Positions 30,439-37,900 of a stretch of 64,000 nt of DNA are shown piece after piece (position 1 is the stretch's first letter; the number at the start of each line of letters is the position of its first letter). This stretch comes from a virus. Position numbers and translations under genes: made by a program. A model generated the notes under the pieces. The model was not told where the DNA came from, made no database searches, and was given only the letters and a program-made list of their open reading frames with translations. The stretch covers positions 1-64,000 of the IMG/VR virus record IMGVR_UViG_3300042451_000105. One strand, given 5' to 3'.

Positions 30439-31029
30439 TTAAGATTCTTTACTCAATGGAACCAAAGAAGGCTCTAACATTGCTGTAAGGAAGTCAGACA
30501 ATTTAAGCATACCTTCTGTTGGAGGCAACTGTTCTGCGTGTACTTTTACTTCGTACTTAGCTGAGTTATCTGTTTGTCTAGTATTCTCACGGTGAGAACT
30601 TACGCTACCAGATACTTTAGCATTAAAACTCATACCCCACCATTTGCCACCTGCAGATACTTCGTAAGCTGTTTGAGAATCATTAGATTCTTTAGACATG
30701 TCTGAGGTTTTTACTTCCATAGTAAAGTTAATATCAGCAGAAGTAATTGCTAAAGAAGGCAATGGAACTAAAGGAAGCATAGGAACTTTACTGTAAACAG
30801 TTTTAAGTTCTTGGATTCCTGTATCTCCATCTGTAAATACACGTTGCATTTCTACGTCAAGTGAGCGTGCAACATTAGCATCACCTTTTTTCTCAAAAGC
30901 TACCTCAGAGATGTATCTCCAAGTTACTTCATTTAATTTAGCTTGTCCTTTTGCCATTCCGACAATAGGGCTTACAATAAGGTCTTCAATAGGAAGTCCT
31001 CTAAATTGATCTGCAATTGAATCTGCCAT
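30439..31029 (-). CDS. DUF2589 family protein A (196 aa)
   Basis: Good pattern match to DUF2589: GLPIEDLIVSPIVGMAKGQAKLNEVTWRYI at the start, then VPMLPLVPLPSLAITSADINFTMEVKTS (about 84-111), MSFNAKVSGSVSSHRENTRQTDNSAKYEVKVHAEQLPPTEGMLKLSDFL. These are the conserved blocks of the family, which has no assigned function. It is followed by a divergent second copy and preceded by a zinc-ribbon gene and a membrane protein gene, a cassette I also associate with bacterial DUF2589 loci. It may bind a partner surface or form a complex with the second copy. Confidence 0.75.
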   Translation of the reverse strand: MADSIADQFRGLPIEDLIVSPIVGMAKGQAKLNEVTWRYISEVAFEKKGDANVARSLDVEMQRVFTDGDTGIQELKTVYSKVPMLPLVPLPSLAITSADINFTMEVKTSDMSKESNDSQTAYEVSAGGKWWGMSFNAKVSGSVSSHRENTRQTDNSAKYEVKVHAEQLPPTEGMLKLSDFLTAMLEPSLVPLSKES

Positions 31030-31057
31030 AATTTATATATTAGTTTGTTTTATTTGG

Positions 31058-31261
31058 TTATTTAAATTTAACTGTACCACTGTACGATTTCTTGACACTT
31101 TCTATTTCTTTAATTGCAGAATAAAAGGAAGTTTTTATTTCTTCATTTATTGTGAAGTTAAAGATAGTGCTGCAGTGTGGACATCCTGATTTAGGATTCT
31201 TTAAGATAAACTTTAGGTCTAAGCCTAAAGGTTCTTTACACATAGGACAGGGTATAGCCAT
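31058..31261 (-). CDS. Zinc-ribbon protein of the DUF2589 cassette (67 aa)
   Basis: Two knuckles, CPMC (residues 5-8) and CPHC (residues 31-34), about 22 residues apart, with the intervening GLDLKFIL strand, make a zinc ribbon. A soluble helical end (IKTSFYSAIKEIESVKKSY) follows. It lies between the membrane protein and the two DUF2589-type genes, with two bases to the upstream stop, so it probably works with them. Confidence 0.65.
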   Translation of the reverse strand: MAIPCPMCKEPLGLDLKFILKNPKSGCPHCSTIFNFTINEEIKTSFYSAIKEIESVKKSYSGTVKFK

Positions 31262-31263
31262 AA

Positions 31264-31614
31264 TTAAGAGTTATTTGGGTTAGATAATGATTCTCCGTCT
31301 TCTTCATCTACCTTCTGAATTAACATTTTGTCACGGTCTTCTGAGTTAAACCAGTAGTCAACTACCTTGTTTAAGTTACCTACAAAGGCACCAAAAAGAA
31401 TAAGTAACATCTCTTTCCAGTTTTCTTGGATTTCTATTCCAAAAAATACTGCAGAATTAATACCAAGGATAATAAAGAAGAACAAACCTAATACAATAGC
31501 AGTAATCTTCCAACGATTAGCCTGCATTTGTTGTAGCATGTAATAGAATCTGTTCTTAGGATCTACTACTACTGGTTCTGCTTGGTTAAGACCAAGTGCT
31601 TTTTTAATGTTCAT
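31264..31614 (-). CDS. Two-span membrane protein (116 aa)
   Basis: Transmembrane helices at about 36-57 (ITAIVLGLFFFIILGINSAVFF) and 66-83 (WKEMLLILFGAFVGNLNKVV), then an acidic tail. The second helix with GAFVGNLNKVVDYWFNS resembles holin-like sequences with the conserved Gly/Asn/Lys helix end. It is coupled to the T9SS-targeted gene by ATGA, so both are translated from one message. It could be a holin or an assembly platform for the DUF2589 pair. Confidence 0.55.
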   Translation of the reverse strand: MNIKKALGLNQAEPVVVDPKNRFYYMLQQMQANRWKITAIVLGLFFFIILGINSAVFFGIEIQENWKEMLLILFGAFVGNLNKVVDYWFNSEDRDKMLIQKVDEEDGESLSNPNNS

Positions 31615-33503
31615 TTGTTTACGACAATTTTAGAATGTAATACTTCATGCTCTGTTACTACAGTAAGTACATATACACCATCTGAGAGACGATCTAAATT
31701 AGCACTATACTTGTATTTACCTGCAGGCATCTTCTCTTTTAAAATAGTCTGTATGCGTCTTCCTACCTCATCAGAGATAGCTACGTCTACATCAGCATCT
31801 TGCTTGATCTGGAATTGGATCTGTACTGCTCCATCTGTAGGATTAGGAAATACGATAATAGAGTTAAGATCATTTAAAGAAACAACTCCTTTGTTAATCC
31901 TACGTACTTCAATGATACCCATAGCAGGAGTAATGTTCATATCTTTAGACTTAGCATCACCTACGTATTTAGCACCAGTCCATAAAGCTGCAGTAGCCCA
32001 AGAGTCTTGTGGCTTCTTAGCAATAAACTGAAGGGTAAATACTTGCTCTCCATCATTTAAGAGGTTTTCGTTAGTTAAGTCAGCACCTCCCCAAGATACT
32101 GTACCGTTAGAAGGGTTTAAGTAAGAAGTCCACTTCATCATCTTCTCGGTATTTTCTACTTTCTTAAACTCTAAGTAAGCAGTATCATAACGTAAATCTA
32201 ATTGAAGTGCACCCAACTGCTTGCCATCTGTAAGAACTTTAACAGGAACGTTAACTAAGTTACCTTCATCTACAGTTACTTTAGGCATGTTAATCTCAAT
32301 AGTTTCTGCAGGAAAATCGTAACTTACAGTCTCATCAATGATGTAACGCTTAGCATTAGCTGGGTTAGTAATCTTGATAGGAGTCAAACGGGCCATCTTA
32401 AAACCGGTAGAGTTAGCATCTCCTTTAACAGCTACGTAGTAGGTGATAGAATCACGACCATCAATAGTGTAGTTAAAGTTGTTAATAGTAGAGTAAGTAG
32501 AAGTTAAGTTAGTAGCTGATCCGTTAATTGAATTGTATTCAGCAACTGTAAAGAACATTACATCTTTCTTAGAGTTAGGCCAAGCTGAGAATCTACCTGC
32601 TAAACGTCCGTACACAGAGTATACGTCAGCAATAGTAATAGAGCCATCAGTGTTGTTTACATCCATTGTGTAGTAGTCAAATCCAGAAGGAGTGTATTGA
32701 GCTAAGATAGATTGGTTAATCTTCTGTGCATCTGCAGTAGAGAACACGTTACCAGGAGTCATTGTATCACCTTTAACTACCATACGTACATCCCAGTAAG
32801 TAGTATCTAAGAATTTACGGAATACTACAACACCACTAGAGTTAGTTGCTTTAGCTTCTACCTGAGTCCAAGATCCACTAGGAGCTTTCTTCTCTAAAGA
32901 CACCCACAAGTTCTTAGCGTCAGAACCTGTAACGTTTTTAAACTTAGCAGCAAATCTTAAAACTTTTTGGTTGAAACGACCACCGTAAGAATAAACTACC
33001 AATGTAGTATCGTTACCCCAGTTAGTAGCAGCTTTGTTAGCAAATGATTTAACACCTGCAACTTTCAAAGTTTTAATAGAATCTAAAGTATTCCATGTTG
33101 AGCTTCCTGCGTGCGTGAAGGTTAAATCAAAGGTAGCTCCGTTAGAATAGTTGTAAGTAGAATTAGATCCAGTGTAAGCCAAAGTTACAGTTAAGAATCC
33201 TTGTGAGTTACTATCTACGTACTGAAGATACTGATCTGTACTAGAGATCTTCAAAGAAGGAACTACAGCAGTAAATGCAGTGTTATCGTAGAATACACGG
33301 AATTGCATACCAGTGATCTTCTCTGAAGTAGAAGTGTTATAGAAATGTAAAGGTGCTACTGTCTGCCCTGTAGTAGTAGTAGCAACTTGGTAACCAGAAT
33401 CAATCACAACCCAGTGACCTGTACCTGGAGATGTGCTAGAACTTTGCGCAAACATTACTGTTGCAAACAAAGTAGTGACAAGTGAAGAGATAAATTTTTT
33501 CAT
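31611..33503 (-). CDS. T9SS-targeted cohesin/dockerin-like surface protein (630 aa)
   Basis: Signal peptide (residues 1-19, ending MFAQ). Cohesin-like domain about 25-160 (ITGMQFRVFYDNTAFTAV, then LTVTLAYTG). Beta-sandwich about 175-245 (transthyretin-like, with KNLWVSLEKKAP). Dockerin-like module about 250-305: FSTADAQKINQSILA, EF-hand loop DVNNTDGSITIAD, RLAGRFSAW. Second cohesin-like domain about 395-530 (VDEGNLVNVPVKVL, LGALQLDLRYD). The last 80 residues are a type A T9SS sorting domain: IVFPNPTDGAVQIQF, then DGVYVLTV and KIVVNK. That domain would be recognised by the host Bacteroidota secretion machine and lead to surface display. It overlaps the genes on both sides by four bases, so it belongs to the phage operon. 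Confidence 0.82.
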   Translation of the reverse strand: MKKFISSLVTTLFATVMFAQSSSTSPGTGHWVVIDSGYQVATTTTGQTVAPLHFYNTSTSEKITGMQFRVFYDNTAFTAVVPSLKISSTDQYLQYVDSNSQGFLTVTLAYTGSNSTYNYSNGATFDLTFTHAGSSTWNTLDSIKTLKVAGVKSFANKAATNWGNDTTLVVYSYGGRFNQKVLRFAAKFKNVTGSDAKNLWVSLEKKAPSGSWTQVEAKATNSSGVVVFRKFLDTTYWDVRMVVKGDTMTPGNVFSTADAQKINQSILAQYTPSGFDYYTMDVNNTDGSITIADVYSVYGRLAGRFSAWPNSKKDVMFFTVAEYNSINGSATNLTSTYSTINNFNYTIDGRDSITYYVAVKGDANSTGFKMARLTPIKITNPANAKRYIIDETVSYDFPAETIEINMPKVTVDEGNLVNVPVKVLTDGKQLGALQLDLRYDTAYLEFKKVENTEKMMKWTSYLNPSNGTVSWGGADLTNENLLNDGEQVFTLQFIAKKPQDSWATAALWTGAKYVGDAKSKDMNITPAMGIIEVRRINKGVVSLNDLNSIIVFPNPTDGAVQIQFQIKQDADVDVAISDEVGRRIQTILKEKMPAGKYKYSANLDRLSDGVYVLTVVTEHEVLHSKIVVNK

Positions 33504-33949
33504 TTTTTTATGTTATTTACAGCGTGTTCTATGAGCCAAGGCTCAGGATTTTCTAAGTTTTTTATAAAGCTAAGTTCATACATGTAGCAAAATGTCTCCT
33601 CTTTTTCCGGAATCATCTCTATACCTTTCTTTGCTATATAAAGATGTAAGCTTTCATGTACTAGAACTACAGCAATGTTATTTATAGAGTTTAGTTTAAG
33701 ATCGGCTACAGCTATGTAGATGTGACCTTTACCATTCTCTAGTTCACAAGAAGAGTAGGGACTTATCATAAAAGATACCTGAGAACAATTTGTATCAAGC
33801 ATCTTGTACTTATCTATGTCTACCTTCTTTATCAGTTGAATTGCTGAATCAACTTTTAAATCCCAACCGTCCCCAGCTTTGTCAATTTTGATTTGAGCAA
33901 AACAAGGGACGGCTAAGAATAAAAAGAGGTTAATTACTAACCCCTTCAT
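33500..33949 (-). CDS. Secreted zinc metallopeptidase-like protein (149 aa)
   Basis: Signal peptide of about 19 residues ending CFAQ. Residues 96-106 hold a zincin motif, VVLVHESLHLYIAKKG (HExxH), with a Glu-rich downstream helix (EKEETFCYMYELSF) that could give the third ligand. It is small for the class. The site suggests it cuts peptides in the periplasm or cell wall. It lies between the endolysin-like and T9SS-targeted genes and is coupled to the latter. Confidence 0.65.
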   Translation of the reverse strand: MKGLVINLFLFLAVPCFAQIKIDKAGDGWDLKVDSAIQLIKKVDIDKYKMLDTNCSQVSFMISPYSSCELENGKGHIYIAVADLKLNSINNIAVVLVHESLHLYIAKKGIEMIPEKEETFCYMYELSFIKNLENPEPWLIEHAVNNIKK

Positions 33950-33952
33950 AAA

Positions 33953-34540
33953 TTATTTAATGTCTTTAGACTCAATAAGAGTGTAGGTAAAAGAGTTACC
34001 ACCCAATGTAGCAGCTTTCTTACAGATTGCCATGAATGCATCAAAGTCAGCAGACTTCTTGAACACTTGGCAACCTTCTGACCAGTTCTCCACGTAAGTA
34101 GAATCTGCACCAGCTTTATGAATGTTAATACCGAAGATGCCTTCTTGTATCTTAGATTCATCATAAGTCATGTCTTTGTTAGCATCACGGTAAACCTTTA
34201 CGTTTGCCTTTTGCTTAAGGGCCTCATACTTACCTTGGTGTAATCCTACATGGTGTGAACCACTGTATTGACCGGGCACTAAGCGTGCAACACCAGCAGC
34301 ATTGTGAAATTCTTTAACACCCTTAGTTCCGGGATCAGTAGTAGCAGGCCAAATTTTAAATTTCCACTCACCGTTTTCTTTGTAAGAAAGAGTTAAGTGA
34401 TCATCAAATACATTGGTTACTTTGTTACCAGTAGAAGAATTACGTACACCAATGATGTTTACATTGAAGTCACCATTCTCAAAATACTTGTAACCTTTGG
34501 CTTTCATTGCAGCCTCAATTTGTTCTCTAGTATAGCTCAT
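33953..34540 (-). CDS. Endolysin-like peptidoglycan enzyme (195 aa)
   Basis: The C-terminal half has the pattern FGINIHKAGADSTYVENWSEGCQVFK (about 138-163), with a His in NIHKAG and a Cys in SEGCQVF, the arrangement of a YkuD-like L,D-transpeptidase or related cysteine lytic enzyme often found in Bacteroidota phages. There is no signal peptide, as in classical endolysins released by a holin. A holin-like gene is directly upstream. The substrate bond cannot be told from sequence. Confidence 0.6.
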   Translation of the reverse strand: MSYTREQIEAAMKAKGYKYFENGDFNVNIIGVRNSSTGNKVTNVFDDHLTLSYKENGEWKFKIWPATTDPGTKGVKEFHNAAGVARLVPGQYSGSHHVGLHQGKYEALKQKANVKVYRDANKDMTYDESKIQEGIFGINIHKAGADSTYVENWSEGCQVFKKSADFDAFMAICKKAATLGGNSFTYTLIESKDIK

Positions 34541-34541
34541 A

Positions 34542-34567
34542 ATAGTTTATAGTTTATAGTTTATAGT
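34542..34567 (-). repeat. Short tandem repeat, 7-base unit
   Basis: Three copies of ATAGTTT (34542-34562), plus a partial fourth, in the gap between the holin-like and endolysin-like genes. It lies in the leader of the endolysin gene, where changes in copy number could alter translation. Confidence 0.6.
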
Positions 34568-34577
34568 AAACAGTGAA

Positions 34578-34826
34578 TTACTCCTCAGTGTTAGCTTCTG
34601 GCTTCTTCATGATTTTCTCAACAGAAGTCAAACCTAAACAACCAAATGCAAGCAATGCAACTGCATCCACTAAGGGTACAGATGGGGCAAAGTGTGCTTC
34701 AGTAAAAGAGTTAGCATACAAAGTAGCGCAAAGAGTTAAAGTGCAGACTAAGCCACACAAGCGCTTCATGGAAATGGAGCCTTTTTCATCTTTAAAAAGA
34801 CCACCAATAAAGTTTAATAGTTTCAT
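34578..34826 (-). CDS. Holin-like membrane protein (82 aa)
   Basis: N-terminal cytoplasmic LFKDEKGSISMKRL, a first helix about 20-37 (LCGLVCTLTLCATLYANS) and a second about 50-67 (PLVDAVALLAFGCLGLTSV), then a charged tail (KIMKKPEANTEE). The DEKGxxSMKR start and two spans are typical of holins of this group. It opens the lysis and envelope operon, followed by the endolysin-like gene. An imperfect hairpin CGGTA/TACCG abuts its ATG. Confidence 0.7.
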   Translation of the reverse strand: MKLLNFIGGLFKDEKGSISMKRLCGLVCTLTLCATLYANSFTEAHFAPSVPLVDAVALLAFGCLGLTSVEKIMKKPEANTEE

Positions 34827-34908
34827 ACGGTATAAATTTTTTTACCGCAGTTAATTCGGGATGCAGCCCTAGATGGTTTTTAGGGTACTACATATATAAT
34901 ATACAAAA
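34827..34908 (-). other. Intergenic leader of the lysis/envelope operon
   Basis: 82 bases between the last giant virion gene and the holin-like gene. It has a hairpin CCCTA/TAGGG (loop AAAACCATC, no strong T-tract) and, at its upstream edge, TAATTTTG (34911-34904) overlapping the previous stop, a possible -7 box without a -33 partner. The gap is large for this genome and probably holds the operon's control. Confidence 0.4.
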
Positions 34909-37900
34909 TTATCTTCTAATTTGGTACTCCATACCTTTCAAAGCTTTAACCGGATCAATTTGATTACCAGTAAATCCAAACAAGTATCCAAAGTCATTGA
35001 AAATTTTAGGCGCACCTTCTTTCTGCCATGAGTAAGGACCTACATCTCTTGTATAGTAGGCACGGTTATCATTAGAAAGTAAGTGAAGTAAGTTAGTACC
35101 AAAATCTTTATACTTATCTACAACGGGACCTAATGTAGGTGCTCCTCCATTGTATACTAATCCTACATATTCTTTTGGATTTAAGAAAGTAATTGTTTCT
35201 TGTCTAGTACCCATTGTTGCAACAAGTGCATGGTTTACTAACCAGCCACCAGCATTGAAGTTATCAGATAATAAATCACCACTTCTTTGGCGCATCTTTT
35301 CAAATCTTTCTTCATCATCCGGATCATAGTCAAATAAGTAAGCAATGATAAGAGCCAGTAATGTAATACTAATACCTTCAGTTACTATCTTCTTAGCAGC
35401 ATATGCTTCATCATCTGTCATATACATATTACCACTAGAGGCTCTAGAAACAAAAGACTTTAAGAATCTAGCAAATGATCTGTAGTAACCTTCTGTCATA
35501 TCTCCACTACGCATATTATATCTCAAAGGACTAAATCTATTTACAAACATTCTTGTAAAGAACCTTCTTAATCCTGAGAACATTCTCCATACAGCATACT
35601 TATCAAGCATTACTTTATCCATTAAAGAATAAGCACCCTGTAAGTCGTTACTCTTTTCCTGTATAGTATTACGCATTGCTTTAAACTCTGCACCACCTGG
35701 AGCATATGTTTCATCAATACCTGGTTTTAGTTTAATAATTCCCTGACCATCTTTCTCCCAAGCATCTATGTAATTGATCATATTTGTTTGGCCATTTACT
35801 GTTTGTGGTATCTTTTTAAAGATCATCATACCCGCAAACAAAGAAAGTGTACCTTCATTTTCTAACCATTTTCTTGGAGCAGTATATACACCATTTGATA
35901 TACCTTTACCTGCTCCAAACATTAAACTATCTGCTAAGTCAGTACCAAAGGATCTACCAAACTCAGTACCAAAACGTTCTTGGAATCTACCTTTGATAGG
36001 ATCAAAAATCTCAACTAACTGATAGTCAATACTTTTCTCACCGGGATTATAGATATTAGCAGAGATGTCTGTCATTATCTTTAAAGCTTTTGACTGTCCT
36101 TGTAAATAAGAACGCTTGTTAAGATACTTACCACCACCTGATTCAATGATCATTTGTGTAACAGCACCACCAAAGTTTTTAACTGCAGATGGTAAAATGT
36201 TAAATGCAAACATTCCAAATGAAGATTGTGACTGTAAAATATCTACAGTTTTACTTAATGTAGTAGGCTCAGATAACCAACCGGCTTTTGTTTGTCCTTT
36301 AAACTCTCTTTCAATAAGAGTATTGATTGCTTCAGCTCTTACGTTCTTACCTTTCTTTGCAACAAAAGATTTAATGTTGTTAGTTACCCAATTATAACCA
36401 TTTACTTTAGAGGTATCCTTAATAGAATTCTCAGAGTTATTTACAACTTTCTGTAAAGCTTGAGCAATAGGATTTAACTCAATAAGTTTTTTCTGGTGCT
36501 CTAACGAGAACATGTATTGCAATAGAGAGTACGGTACATTTAATGATACCTGATCTATATCTAGTTTATATAATCCTTTTACAGGAATAGATGAGATCTC
36601 TTCGTCAAACATGTCAGCTCTAACTAAGTTAAACGCATCATCATAGTTGAAGCCCTGATCAAAATCATCTTGAGATGTTGTTACAGCATCTTTAACTTGC
36701 TTAACAAAAGTCTTTACTTTCTCTGCACCTCTATTTAAACTACCGCCTACTAATTCACTCTTAAGCTTTCTGAATCTTGGAATATCTAAATATAGTCTAC
36801 TATACTTAGTTTTATCTTCCTGGAAAAGAAGTGTGTACTTTGTAATAACATCAAGGACATTTGCTTTATCCGGAGAATTCTTTTGTAAATCATAATAAGC
36901 TTTATTGATATAAGAATCATCCTTTGCTCCTTCTGCTACTGTTCTTGGTAACCAGTTACCACGGTTATCAACGTGCACTCCTACTTTACGCTCTACTTTA
37001 CCGGTTGTTTTATTATACCCAGTTCTGTATTCTTTTTTAACAGCTCTTCTGTAAAAATCCATAGTAGGTATTCTATCTAAAGTAACTTCAGTAGTCTCAC
37101 CTGTAGATGGATTTACATCGTTATACGTGTAAGTATTATAGTATTCTAGATCAGAAGGAATTGTTACATTCCAAACATATAATCTTTCATATACGCGCTC
37201 ATCTTTTTTAGTCTTACTGTTGTACTTTTCTGTTTCAATGTGATTAGCAAGAAACCATTCTTTAAATTCAGGACTTGCTTTAAAGTACTTAGATAAGAAT
37301 GCGGGCTTTAAGAAATTATCTGAGTTATCAGTATTAATTTCACTAACTGTAAAACCAGCAAGTTTAGCAGGATCAATAGCCTCTAAATTATTATTAAATG
37401 CAGATAAGTAATCATCAGTTGGTTCTTTAGATTGCATATCAGATAGCTGACTATATAGATTTAACAATGTCTTCTTAGTTAATCTATCTACAGCACTTGC
37501 TCCCTTTAATTTATCTAACTCTTTAAACTCTTCTTTATCATTTATAGATGCTCTTCTACTTTTAATTAACTTAGCTAGTTCTATGTATCTTTCAAACTCT
37601 AATTTACTTAGACCACTAAAGCCAGCCATGTTGTTTTTAATTTTGATGAGCTCTTTCTGTAGTTCTTTTACCCGTTTGATTCTTTCTTCAGACATTTCTG
37701 ATCCAACAATTTGTCCATCAGCATTTCTAAATCCTACAGATATATCAATAAGCTCTTCCCAAAGCTCATCTTGCTTTAGTTTACTAGCTGCATCTTTTGG
37801 TAAACCATCTACTATAGCTTTAATCTTATCAAGAATAACTTTCTTTTCATCATAGAAACTTTCTTTAATAGATGTTCTTGTATTAGCTTTAACCCAATCA

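Noticed and set aside
31582-32031. 149-codon plus-strand frame opposite the T9SS gene
   Set aside because: Cys/Thr/Ile mixture typical of a shadow frame; lies opposite the sorting and cohesin-like domains.
34542-34567. CRISPR or origin iterons
   Set aside because: Only three 7-base units in a 37-base gap; too short and without spacers or DnaA-like sites.
25379-34826. A host chromosome fragment misassembled into a phage genome
   Set aside because: Many genes overlap by four bases, run in the same direction as the virion genes and include holin and endolysin-like genes; the junction genes on both sides are phage-type.
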